Shown here one piece after another: positions 53,201 to 60,019 of a stretch of DNA of 64,000 nt. Origin of the DNA: Taibaiella sp. (GTDB taxonomy: Bacteria; Bacteroidota; Bacteroidia; Chitinophagales; Chitinophagaceae). The translations under genes and the position numbers were made by a program. A model generated the notes under the pieces. The model made no database searches and was not told the DNA's origin. It saw nothing but the letters and a program-made list of their open reading frames with translations. How positions within the stretch are numbered: the stretch's first letter is position 1; every line of letters starts with the position of its first letter. The stretch spans positions 248,001 to 312,000 of the forward strand of contig JAHBTQ010000001.1 in assembly GCA_019638495.1 (NCBI GenBank). Reading direction: 5' to 3'.

Positions 53201-53495
53201 TCGACTGTCCTTCGTCCTCGATGTATACTGTAGCATAACCGTTGGCAGTAACGATGATGGTATGAGAGCCATCCGGCGCCTCAAACATAAAGTCACCGTT
53301 TACATCGGTATTGGCACCGGCGTGAGAGCCGGTTACAGACACGTATGCCCCCTGCAGGCCATGGCCCAACTCATCCATTATCTTACCGGATACAGCATGA
53401 GTTTCAGGTGCTTTCGTTTCGTCTCCCTCGTCCTGGGCAAATGCCGAAAAGCCGATCGTCAACAGTAATACAAATAAGAAACAAACTCTTTTCAT
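50211..53495 (-). CDS. SusC/RagA-family TonB-linked outer-membrane transporter
   Basis: 1094 residues from the ATG at 53495 (18 more codons are open upstream). Signal peptide ending FSAFAQ. A CarboxypepD_reg-like domain (VSGKIMDELGHGLQGAYVSV, then DVNGDFMFEAPDGSHTIIVT) is followed by a plug (SILSSLQGKIPGANITSSTG, RVVLRGERSFAKNNNALIVV) and a 22-stranded barrel ending NYGAFIKVNF. This is the usual SusC plan. With SusD it imports large substrates energised by TonB. No TonB box of certain form was identified. No regulator (anti-sigma/sigma or HTCS) is adjacent. Confidence 0.93.
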   Translation of the reverse strand: MKRVCFLFVLLLTIGFSAFAQDEGDETKAPETHAVSGKIMDELGHGLQGAYVSVTGSHAGANTDVNGDFMFEAPDGSHTIIVTANGYATVYIEDEGQSIEVKMQPLSKMLEGPVNTPIAFRREKRETGYNSNSLTGEDLMSGQNTSILSSLQGKIPGANITSSTGGFGGSTRVVLRGERSFAKNNNALIVVDGVPTNNYDRTLSKLSGANTNFNELNQVDFGNSANDLNPEDMESVTVLPPAAATAMYGAMGANGAIMYVTKKGKHKTAGMPGKMDITFKSTYTASDVLMTPSTQNIYGQGNVYGGIADDPREYRSWGQVMDGGVRPWGQVIDGKQLVKNYSAQQDNLKSFYNRGNNINNYIAINGGSDKSTYMLSMNSVNSTGVVPNQFYNRYGVRFNGTTELSRNMYSGINVNYINTYSRAEQGGLGAGSVMNSVINTPRDIPLWELSDLDNKYYSQQYYDTSGTERYGNYNGSFQNPYWIAKKYDNRNKSDRVLGDWRLGWKKNDWHVFNRLGVDASSDRSTYNMPQYNTAGIDPLYSAAPGFASAGGYTQSTYNGMRLYNDFIVNYTTELSNNFGVNAFVGHNMTFQRDETLAGVIDPANGGLVLPNWYNLQNNAGPVTGYNNKVDRRSVGLFGNVDFNYRRELFLGIAMRNDWSSTLARGTQSYLFPAVNGSWVFSERLNGSHFKEHVMNYGKIRMAAGGAGNDAISYANNDAGYMRGAFSSTYGSATYGGVNAYQVGRIYGDPSLRPERTRNFEVGTDLSFLRDRINASFTYYRAYTSNVIAPSPVPTSTGYDYRYINVGDVSNNGVELAIKGTPISTRYGLRWDLFATYTHNKNTVARLDQSVDHIVLGGFNGMQIVAKEGMPLGTFYAADIAYWQNPADGSWHAVVDQQTGLPVPTQTAVYKGSYQPKFIASWGTDVTYKGLKLHALFYTKQGGQYYSQTKMSMDANGTSEATTTNGRNAYVWENSVYLVPGTNIYLPNTTKASAYDYYTAQQQLYPAQGLVNSSFVRLQELSLSYKIPQRFYERSPFGALEAGVFGNNLLLWTANSNKFDDPDATSAGALGNGQGFNYMARPTTRNYGAFIKVNF

Positions 53496-53549
53496 CAGAA
53501 TGCTTTTTAAATTTTTGATTGCCTTTTGAAGCTGCCGTTCTAAACACAC

Positions 53550-53798
53550 GTTTTCTGCACAGCAGCTAAGCCACTGCAGCAGAAAAACAAAGTCAGAAAA
53601 GTAGCATCATGCCTTTACTTATTCCTTTAAAACTACTTTGGTCCGCAATAATGCACTACGGCCACCCCCGACAAGTCGGGGAAAACCATGCATTTGGGGG
53701 GTGAATTTAGAGCATCAATGCGAATAATCAAAGCAATCCTTTGTTTTTTCTTAACATTACCCCAAGGGGGAAAATTTCAAATGTTGAAATTCCAAATT
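53550..53798. other. Upstream region of the susC operon
   Basis: About 250 bases with no gene. It contains a palindrome CCCCGAC/GTCGGGG at 53666-53681. A near -7 sequence TACTTTTC precedes the susC start on the minus strand. Confidence 0.35.
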
Positions 53799-54239
53799 TC
53801 AATGTGAAGAAGTACCCCGGCCACCCATTGGGCCCCTGCACACATATATCAAGGCAACAACCAACAAAAGTAAAAACAACAAGCCCGCCAGAAAGTTTCC
53901 GTACGTTGACGAAAGAGGCTGTTTTACATTGACAAAAACACTTTGAAATTGTGGTAAATGATAAAAAAGCACCGTGTCACCAACCTCCGAGCCATCAAGA
54001 AATGACCTATCTACCCGGTTAACAAAAATCACTCCATCATACTCAAAGGTGCATACCTTGCCGCCGGCCTTTGTGCTATATGAACCAGATTTCGATGTAA
54101 GAACCGCTTTAACGACATCACCATTTGTTCTAACGACTACTTCTTTGCCTGTAGAAACCAGAGCGACGGCACATATGATAATTGCAGGCCATAAAACCTG
54201 CTTATATAGGCGATTCGCGGGATTGATATTTTTACGCAT
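53799..54239 (-). CDS. Small membrane protein, DUF3592-like layout
   Basis: 146 residues from MRKNINPANRLYKQVLWPAI; 23 more residues upstream are possible. One membrane helix near the N terminus (LWPAIIICAVALVSTG), a periplasmic beta domain (GDVVKAVLTSKSGSYSTKAG, then CTFEYDGVIFVNRVDRSFLD) and a second helix at the end (FLAGLLFLLLLVVALIYVC). This order is that of DUF3592 proteins; identity is tentative. It heads a group of four minus-strand accessory genes, with no known partner. Confidence 0.55.
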   Translation of the reverse strand: MRKNINPANRLYKQVLWPAIIICAVALVSTGKEVVVRTNGDVVKAVLTSKSGSYSTKAGGKVCTFEYDGVIFVNRVDRSFLDGSEVGDTVLFYHLPQFQSVFVNVKQPLSSTYGNFLAGLLFLLLLVVALIYVCRGPMGGRGTSSH

Positions 54240-54403
54240 CGAATGTCCATTAGTCTTTTGACTCAAACGGTCGGCTAAGCATTTTTCCACCCGCTGCAAA
54301 CTACACACCCTTGATTCATAATACTGAAAATCAATAACCTGAGCTTTGTAAACCAGCCGCCCTCATTCTGATACAGTACTCACAACCTACCGAATTTGAT
54401 ACT

Positions 54404-54799
54404 TCACGTCGAAAAAAATCTGTTGAGATTCACTAACAAGATAATCGCGATAAGAGCTAATGCGGGAAGTATGCTATATATCATCCAAAGTTTCACTGTT
54501 TCATTTAGTCTATTTCGCTGATATTTCTGTGTCAACTTGTCTATCGTAGCGCCATTATATCTTACGTATAAAAACAAATAAAATAAAACTCCCAACAATA
54601 AATAGACAATAATGAATATCGTGTCGTCTATTTTTTTTATTACATCGCCAATTTTCCCTTGGGTCAAAATATCTGTGATCTTGACGAGTGTAAAAAAAGC
54701 AAGCAGATATAATACTATGATATAACCCAACGCCCGACTTTTCGCGTCTACTTTATCTTTTTCAAAATGACCGTATATTCTATAAAATATATAATCCAT
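54404..54799 (-). CDS. Small three-helix membrane protein
   Basis: 131 residues from MDYIFYRIYGHFEKDKVDAK; a longer start to 54856 is open but less likely. Hydrophobic segments: residues about 25-43 (LGYIIVLYLLAFFTLVKIT), 60-80 (IFIIVYLLLGVLFYLFLYV) and 108-128 (MIYSILPALALIAIILLVNL). AT-rich coding compared with neighbours. No family recognised. Together with the next gene upstream it looks like a small membrane module. Confidence 0.5.
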   Translation of the reverse strand: MDYIFYRIYGHFEKDKVDAKSRALGYIIVLYLLAFFTLVKITDILTQGKIGDVIKKIDDTIFIIVYLLLGVLFYLFLYVRYNGATIDKLTQKYQRNRLNETVKLWMIYSILPALALIAIILLVNLNRFFST

Positions 54800-54890
54800 A
54801 TTCCGTTCCAAGTGGTTCTCCACCGCCAGCCATGTGCGTAGCGGGACCCGCCGCATTATTTAATTCACACAGTTTATATTTATCAAGCTT

Positions 54891-55133
54891 TTATGCATTA
54901 TCTATCTTTTTTGCGTAATAATTATATATCCTATTCTTTAGCCGACTGGTTGAAAATGCCACCACCATTGTTATGACGAACACTACGATCTTAAGCGGCA
55001 TATTGTGTCTCATATACGGCCCTACAAAAAATGCATAGAGACATGAGTATATTAAAAAGAAAACAACCATCGCGATTTGTAGTTTCCTTCTTAGCTTTTC
55101 CTTTGCGTGCTCTTTATCCGAAGTATCTTCCAA
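54891..55133 (-). CDS. Small two-helix membrane protein
   Basis: 80 residues: charged N-terminal part (MEDTSDKEHAKEKLRRKLQI), helices at about 20-38 (AMVVFFLIYSCLYAFFVG) and 47-62 (IVVFVITMVVAFSTS), then a basic tail. It lies 92 bases upstream of the three-helix protein on the same strand. No family recognised. Confidence 0.45.
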   Translation of the reverse strand: MEDTSDKEHAKEKLRRKLQIAMVVFFLIYSCLYAFFVGPYMRHNMPLKIVVFVITMVVAFSTSRLKNRIYNYYAKKIDNA

Positions 55134-55191
55134 AGCAGTAATATTTAATTCTTCACGCAGCTATAGTGCACCTCCTATCTAGGTTTTTACC

Positions 55192-55731
55192 CTATTCAAC
55201 AATTTTCCAAGTCTTCAACACCAGCGTCTTTGGTGCCGTGTCTTGTGCAAACTGCATCTTAACGATTCCCAGTTTTTTACGAAAATAGATAATATTGTAG
55301 TGACCATAAGTGCAGGCAAACACACTATCGAATGTGTTGGCGCCATGCGTAATAGTCTCGCCTGCCGCATTTTCGCCCGCGCCAATACCGAAGCCCTTAA
55401 GCGGGTATTCAAAAATTATCTGTCCACCCTTCTCGCCGAGTTGAATAGTGTAGGAGTATTGCCAATTGGAGCCGCAACTTACCGACACCGTATGAATTTG
55501 CCTGGAGACGGGTGGGTTTGGGGGCTCATCGGTAGCTATTCGCGTACCTCTGCCGGTAACCCTGAAAGTATCAGTTGCTGCGGTGGCGGTATCTTCATAG
55601 ACCCAGTAAGTGCCTTCTCCAAAGCTGCAATTCCGAAGCAGCACCGGGTCAATATAGACCGTCTCATCCTTCTTTTTACAAGCCGAAAGGACGCAGATAA
55701 CCAGAAATGATGAATAGATGAGGTACTTCAT
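55192..55731 (-). CDS. Lipoprotein of unknown function
   Basis: 179 residues from MKYLIYSSFLVICVLSACKK, a lipoprotein signal with cysteine 18. The mature part is beta-rich (CSFGEGTYWVYEDTATAATD, then FDSVFACTYGHYNIIYFRKK, ending TLVLKTWKIVE). An in-frame extension to 55836 lacks signal-peptide character, so the start at 55731 is preferred. It is the first gene of the small accessory group and resembles generic Bacteroidota surface lipoproteins, with no named family. Confidence 0.65.
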   Translation of the reverse strand: MKYLIYSSFLVICVLSACKKKDETVYIDPVLLRNCSFGEGTYWVYEDTATAATDTFRVTGRGTRIATDEPPNPPVSRQIHTVSVSCGSNWQYSYTIQLGEKGGQIIFEYPLKGFGIGAGENAAGETITHGANTFDSVFACTYGHYNIIYFRKKLGIVKMQFAQDTAPKTLVLKTWKIVE

Positions 55732-55938
55732 TGAGGTATATTTTGTGCAATGTTCTGAACAAATAAAGTGCCAAATGTTTGCGACTTGCGTTAGCGCGAG
55801 GTTTGGCGTAGTCCTCACCCAAAACAAGATATCCACAACTTACGAAAAAAGTTATTTTGTCTCAGAACGCGTCTCACCTTTGTGCCGTGGGAGGTCATTT
55901 TTCAGGCATCTTACCACTTCCTCCAGGCCTGCCAGCGT

Positions 55939-56014
55939 TATACCCAATTATACCTTCCCTGCAGTTTTTCAGCGTTTTAAGAAGTAATTATACCTAAATA
56001 TACCCTAATATACA
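55939..56014. repeat. Helically phased TATACC iterons
   Basis: TATACC at 55939, 55949, 55989 and 55999, then TATACA at 56009. All starts are multiples of 10 bases apart (10, 40, 10, 10), so they fall on one face of the helix. The right half is three decamers in tandem. They may be binding sites for a regulator; no protein can be assigned. Confidence 0.45.
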
Positions 56015-56167
56015 TGTCACCCAAATAGCATAATGAATACCGTAGCGCATTTCAGCCCAGGTGAGTCAGCGAGAACCCAGAAAAAACGATTTTAGGGTTT
56101 AATATAACCTCAGGACAGGAAAAGGTGCTCTGGTACGGGGCAGTGTGGAGGCATTAAGTAATTTCGC

Positions 56168-56175
56168 TAACTTTG
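56168..56175 (+). promoter_or_regulatory. -7 box of the vapBC-like pair
   Basis: TAACTTTG, matching TAnnTTTG, 19 bases before the ATG at 56195; no perfect -33. Confidence 0.45.
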
Positions 56176-56194
56176 GATACAACAGAAAACAGTT

Positions 56195-56365
56195 ATGGTA
56201 GTGACGGTAAAAAAGGGAGCCGGTAAGAAGGAAATAAATGCTGTGGTGAAGCGACTGGAAAAGAATAAAAATAAACCTTCGCTTTCAGACTTCTATGGCA
56301 AACTTAAAGACAAACTCGGCGACGGACTAGCTTACCAAAAAAGCGTAAGGAATGAATGGGATTGA
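56195..56365 (+). CDS. Putative VapB-like antitoxin
   Basis: 56 residues, starting MVVTVKKGAGKKEINAVVKR and ending SVRNEWD. It is strongly charged, with a basic N-terminal part and a likely helix (NAVVKRLEKNK) before a region (PSLSDFYGKLKDKLGDGLAY) that could wrap around a PIN-domain toxin. Its end overlaps the toxin start by 14 bases (stop at 56365; toxin ATG at 56352). Size, order and overlap fit type II antitoxins; the family name is inferred from its neighbour. Confidence 0.65.
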   Translation: MVVTVKKGAGKKEINAVVKRLEKNKNKPSLSDFYGKLKDKLGDGLAYQKSVRNEWD

Positions 56366-56721
56366 ATATCTCGCCGACACCAATTGCTTTATTTACCTCT
56401 TAGACCAGCACCCGTTAATTGAGCAGTTTACGGATAACCGCTGGAGCTTCTCGTACATCACAGAGATGGAACTTCTTAGTAAGAAGGGCATCACTAAAGA
56501 ACAGGATGCTGTTATAAGGGCAATGCTGGCTGTCTGTGTGCGGGTACCACACTCGCAGGAAATTACCGAAGCCACAATACGCTTGCGAAAGAAATACTCA
56601 TTAAAGTTGCCCGATGCGATTATAGCGGCAACCGCGTTATCATCCAATCTCCCCCCTTCTTACAGCAGACAAAGGGTTCACTGCAATAACAGAAATCGAC
56701 ATTCTTTTACTGGAATTGTAA
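56352..56721 (+). pseudogene. VapC-like PIN-domain toxin, frameshifted at a C tract
   Basis: The reading frame starts MNGIEYLADTNCFIYLLDQH, with PIN acidic residues D9, E40 and D88 (KLPDAIIAATA). After NLP (residue 101) the frame reads PSYSRQ. Removing one C from the six-C run at 56651-56656 restores LLTADKGFTAITEIDILLLE and a stop at 56719-56721, giving a normal 122-residue PIN protein with its fourth acidic residue. As written, the frame runs on to 56750 with an unrelated tail. So the toxin is broken here, by real mutation, phase variation at the C run, or a sequencing error. Confidence 0.85.
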
Positions 56722-56857
56722 CCGTAGACCGGAATTGTCATGGCGTTTAGGGTCGTTTCTTAAAGGCAAATCACTCACAGCAGCTCAATTAATTCTCAAT
56801 TTCACAATTGATAATCAACCACTTACAACAACACCCTAAAAAAACTTAATAAATTTC
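56722..56857. other. Short intergenic region before the ribosomal protein operon
   Basis: 136 bases, AT-rich, no gene seen. Confidence 0.4.
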
Positions 56858-56888
56858 TTGGCACGTTCGTATAGCCGTCCTACCTTTG
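56858..56888 (+). promoter_or_regulatory. Promoter of rplM-rpsI
   Basis: TTG (56858-56860), 20 bases, TACCTTTG (56881-56888), a perfect -7 box 46 bases before the rplM ATG. Confidence 0.6.
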
Positions 56889-56934
56889 CGCTCCCAATCG
56901 AAAAAATCCACATTGGGGTTTTAATAGTAAAAAA

Positions 56935-57378
56935 ATGAGACACTTAAGTTTTAAAACAAAATCAGCCAACGAAACCATCGTTAAACGCGATTGGTTCGTG
57001 GTGGACGCTACCAATCAGACGATGGGGCGCATGGCTTCTAAGATTGCACACGTTCTTCGCGGTAAGAACAAGGCTTATTACACTCCACACTTCGACTGTG
57101 GTGATTATGTAATAGTGGTAAACTCCGGCAAGGTGGTGTTTACCGGCAACAAGATGGAAGACAAAGAATACCAGACATATTCTATGTATCCTGGTGGCCA
57201 GAAGATAGAAATGGCAAAGGACCTCATCGCTCGTCGCCCTAACGTGGCTATAGAGCGCGCGGTAAAAGGTATGCTGCCTAAAAATCGCCTGGGTCGTGCT
57301 ATGTACAAGAAGCTATTCGTTTACGAAGGCGCTGAGCACCCACACAAGGCTCAGAACCCAAAGCCAATGGCTATCTAA
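56935..57378 (+). CDS. rplM: Large ribosomal subunit protein uL13
   Basis: 147-residue ribosomal protein. Diagnostic motifs: DWFVVDATNQTMGRMASKIA, YTPHFDCGDYVIVVNSGKVV, and RRPNVAIERAVKGMLPKNRL with LFVYEGAEHPHKAQNPKP. Standard length. It is the first gene of rplM-rpsI-rpsB and possibly tsf; the gap to rpsI contains an AATTCC-rich stretch. Confidence 0.97.
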   Translation: MRHLSFKTKSANETIVKRDWFVVDATNQTMGRMASKIAHVLRGKNKAYYTPHFDCGDYVIVVNSGKVVFTGNKMEDKEYQTYSMYPGGQKIEMAKDLIARRPNVAIERAVKGMLPKNRLGRAMYKKLFVYEGAEHPHKAQNPKPMAI

Positions 57379-57421
57379 ATTCCAATTAATCAAATTCCAA
57401 ATTCCAAAGAACTCAATATAA

Positions 57422-57811
57422 ATGGAAAAGCAAAAAAACGCCGTTGGTCGCCGTAAAGAAGCGGTAGCCCGTGTGTACCTTTCTAAAGGTGCAGGCAGCA
57501 TTACGGTAAATGGTAAGGAGTACAAAGCGTATTTCCCTATCATGTACCTTCAAAACCAGGTAGAACTTCCACTGAAAGTAACTGAAAACCTGACCGCTAT
57601 GGATGTAGTGGTTAATGTTCAGGGTGGCGGTCCTAAAGGCCAGGCAGAAGCAATAAAGATGGGTGTGGCTCGTGCGCTCGTAGAAATGAACGCAGAATAC
57701 AAGCCTATGCTGAAGAAAGAAGGATTGATGACCCGCGATGACCGCTCTGTAGAACGTAAGAAGTTCGGTAAGCGCAAGGCACGTCGTAGCTTCCAGTTCT
57801 CTAAACGTTAA
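57422..57811 (+). CDS. rpsI: Small ribosomal subunit protein uS9
   Basis: 129 residues. Starts MEKQKNAVGRRKEAVARVYL; contains GAGSITVNGKEYKAYFPIMY, the GGGPKGQAEAIKMGVARALV region and the C-terminal RKKFGKRKARRSFQFSKR. Its last basic residues contact the P-site tRNA. Standard length; 43 bases after rplM. Confidence 0.97.
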   Translation: MEKQKNAVGRRKEAVARVYLSKGAGSITVNGKEYKAYFPIMYLQNQVELPLKVTENLTAMDVVVNVQGGGPKGQAEAIKMGVARALVEMNAEYKPMLKKEGLMTRDDRSVERKKFGKRKARRSFQFSKR

Positions 57812-57819
57812 ACCCCAAA

Positions 57820-57831
57820 CCCCTGGAGGGG
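57820..57831. repeat. CCCC-TGGA-GGGG palindrome in the rpsI-rpsB gap
   Basis: Same class as the CCCCTTTAGGGG units between paaA and paaB. It lies 9 bases after the rpsI stop. Confidence 0.55.
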
Positions 57832-57883
57832 CTTTAACCCAAGGGATAAAAATCATTATTTCAAAAATCAAGCAATCATTCAA

Positions 57884-58831
57884 ATGGAAGATAATAAAAC
57901 ATTGCACCAGCAGCTCCTCGAAGCTGGCGTGCACTTCGGCCACCTGAAGAAAAAATGGAATCCTAAGATGCTGCCTTACATCTTCGCTGAGAAGAACGGC
58001 ATCCATATCATAGACCTTAACAAGACCATCGAAGGTCTTGACGAGGCTGCTGCTGCCCTGAAGTCAATTGCTAAGAGCGGTAAAAAGATCATGTTCGTTG
58101 CTACTAAGAAGCAGGCAAAAGAAATCGTTTCTGAAGCTGCTGCCCGTGCCAACATGCCTTTCGTAACTGAGCGCTGGCTGGGTGGTATGCTTACCAACTT
58201 CTCTACTATCCGCAAGAGCGTAAAGAAGATGTTGAGCATCGAAAAAATGCTGGGCGACGGTACCCTGGACAGCGTTACCAAGAAGGAGCGTCTGACCCTG
58301 ACCCGCAGCAAGGACAAAATGGAAAAAGTACTGGGTGGTATCTCTCAGATGGGCCGCGTTCCTGCAGCTATCTTCATGGTAGATATCAGCCACGAACACA
58401 TCGCACTGGCAGAAGCTAAGCGCCTGGGTATCACTACCTTCGCCATGGTGGACACCAACAGCGATCCTACAAAGGTTGACTTCGCTATTCCTTCAAATGA
58501 TGACGCTACCAAGTCAATTGCTATCATCACTCAGTACCTTACAGCAGCTATCCTTGAGGGTCTGCAGGAGCGTGCACAGGTGAAGGAAGAAGAGGAAACA
58601 GAAGAAGAAACAGACAGCAAGTCACGCGGACTGGAAGTGTCTGAAGAAGAAGGTGAAGGTGGCCGTCGCGGCGGTGGCCGTGGCCGCAGCAATGCGGGCG
58701 GTGCCGGTCGCTCAGGCGGTGGTCCTGGTGGCGCTGGTCGCTCAGGTGGTGGTGCAGGCCGTGCCCGCACCGGCGCTGGTGGTCCTGGCCGTCCGGGTGG
58801 TGGCGCAGGCCGTCCAGGTGGCGGAAGGTAA
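57884..58831 (+). CDS. rpsB: Small ribosomal subunit protein uS2 with acidic and RGG-like tail
   Basis: 315 residues. The core (residues 1-232) is normal: MEDNKTLHQQLLEAGVHFGH, then KMLPYIFAEKNGIHIIDLNK, RWLGGMLTNFSTIRKSVKKM, and FMVDISHEHIALAEAKRLGI. Standard S2 is about 230-260 residues. Here an acidic stretch (233-255, EEEETEEETDSK...) and a tail of 60 residues rich in G, R and S follow (GGRRGGGRGRSNAGGAGRSG, then repeats of AGRSGGG), like RGG-type disordered tails. The tail is in frame and composition is consistent, so it is probably real. Confidence 0.95.
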   Translation: MEDNKTLHQQLLEAGVHFGHLKKKWNPKMLPYIFAEKNGIHIIDLNKTIEGLDEAAAALKSIAKSGKKIMFVATKKQAKEIVSEAAARANMPFVTERWLGGMLTNFSTIRKSVKKMLSIEKMLGDGTLDSVTKKERLTLTRSKDKMEKVLGGISQMGRVPAAIFMVDISHEHIALAEAKRLGITTFAMVDTNSDPTKVDFAIPSNDDATKSIAIITQYLTAAILEGLQERAQVKEEEETEEETDSKSRGLEVSEEEGEGGRRGGGRGRSNAGGAGRSGGGPGGAGRSGGGAGRARTGAGGPGRPGGGAGRPGGGR

Positions 58832-58869
58832 TCTTCGCTAATGATAATTTAACAATACAACATGCATTA

Positions 58870-58929
58870 TTAAAGCCCCCAATCCGTGGGGCTTTAATAA
58901 TAAAATGCGACCTTCGCGGCGCGCATTTT
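58870..58929 (+). terminator. Two hairpins between rpsB and tsf
   Basis: Hairpin 1: TTAAAGCCCC (58870-58879) / GGGGCTTTAA (58888-58897). Hairpin 2: AAAATGCG (58902-58909) / CGCATTTT (58922-58929), followed by T. The second looks like an intrinsic terminator or attenuator; it lies 48 bases before tsf. Confidence 0.6.
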
Positions 58930-58976
58930 TTGAGCGTTGACAAAGCAATAAAAACAGTTAAATCATAGATATTCTT

Positions 58977-59819
58977 ATGAGCACAGTAACAATTTCGGCT
59001 GCAGAAGTAAATAAGCTGCGCCAACAGACAGGAGCCGGCATGATGGACTGCCGTAAAGCATTGATGGAAAGCAATGGTGACTTCGAAGCTGCCATTGACT
59101 ACCTGCGCAAAAAAGGCCAGAAAGTTGCCGCTAACCGCAGCGACCGCGATGCTAAAGAAGGCGTGGTTATTGCAAAGGCTAACGCTGAAAATACTTATGG
59201 CATTGTTATGAACCTGACGTCTGAAACAGACTTCGTGGCTAAGAATGCAGAGTTCATCGAGTTTGCTCAGCAGATCGCTGACATCGCTCTGAGCTCAAAA
59301 GTGGCTACTATCGACGAGCTGAAGGCACAGGCTATGGGCGGTGCTACAGTAGGCGAAAAGCTGCTGGAAACAGTTGCTAAGATCGGCGAGAAAATCGACG
59401 TATCACGCTTTGAGCAGATCACTGCTGCTGCCGTGGTTCCTTACATCCACTCTGGCTACCGCATAGGTGTGCTGGTAGGTCTTAACCAGCCTGCTACAGA
59501 AGCTATTATAGCGGCAGGCCGCGACGTGGCTATGCAGATCGCAGCGATGAACCCACTTGCTATCGACTCTGACAGCGTACCTGCAGAAACTATCGAGCGC
59601 GAAAAGGCTATCGCTATTGAGCAGATAGTTGCAGAAGGCAAGGCTGCCGACATGGCAGAAAAGATCGCAGCTGGTAAGCTGTCTAAGTTCTTCAAGGAAA
59701 ACACCCTGTTGCCACAGGCTTTCGTTAAGGACAACAGCAAAACTGTAGGTGATCACCTTAAGAGCGTAAGCGCAGGCCTCACAGTTGTAGCATTCAACCG
59801 TGTTGCAGTAGGCTCATAA
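58977..59819 (+). CDS. tsf: Elongation factor Ts
   Basis: 280-residue nucleotide-exchange factor for EF-Tu. The N-terminal domain (VNKLRQQTGAGMMDCRKALM, then ESNGDFEAAIDYLRKKGQKV) and ETDFVAKNAEFIEFAQQIAD are diagnostic. The start MSTVTISAAEVNKLR fits the family. The order rpsB-tsf is conserved in bacteria. Two hairpins separate it from rpsB and a strong terminator follows. Confidence 0.97.
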   Translation: MSTVTISAAEVNKLRQQTGAGMMDCRKALMESNGDFEAAIDYLRKKGQKVAANRSDRDAKEGVVIAKANAENTYGIVMNLTSETDFVAKNAEFIEFAQQIADIALSSKVATIDELKAQAMGGATVGEKLLETVAKIGEKIDVSRFEQITAAAVVPYIHSGYRIGVLVGLNQPATEAIIAAGRDVAMQIAAMNPLAIDSDSVPAETIEREKAIAIEQIVAEGKAADMAEKIAAGKLSKFFKENTLLPQAFVKDNSKTVGDHLKSVSAGLTVVAFNRVAVGS

Positions 59820-59838
59820 TTAATTATTATTATATTTG

Positions 59839-59865
59839 AAAACCGGTACCTTGTGTACCGGTTTT
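59839..59865 (+). terminator. Terminator of tsf
   Basis: Eleven-base-pair stem AAAACCGGTAC (59839-59849) / GTACCGGTTTT (59855-59865), loop CTTGT, followed by T run. Confidence 0.88.
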
Positions 59866-60019
59866 TTTATGTCCGTACCCGGCCGGAAACTGCTGGTGCT
59901 AACCAGGCTGCAACCCTTTATTTTTCTGCACTTTACTTGACAGTACAGCTTTTTTATCACTATATTTATACCCCTGTTAAGTACAGGGTAGAATTATTAC
60001 GAACAAATACACAACCAAG

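Larger units (their letters stand above)
55837..56194. other. Intergenic region upstream of the vapBC-like pair
   Basis: 358 bases without a supported gene. It holds five TATACC-type units (see 55939-56014) and the -7 box at 56168. Confidence 0.5.

Noticed and set aside
53666..53681. CCCCGAC/GTCGGGG palindrome as terminator or operator
   Set aside because: Loop too small for a stable hairpin of full stem and no T run; left as an unexplained palindrome.
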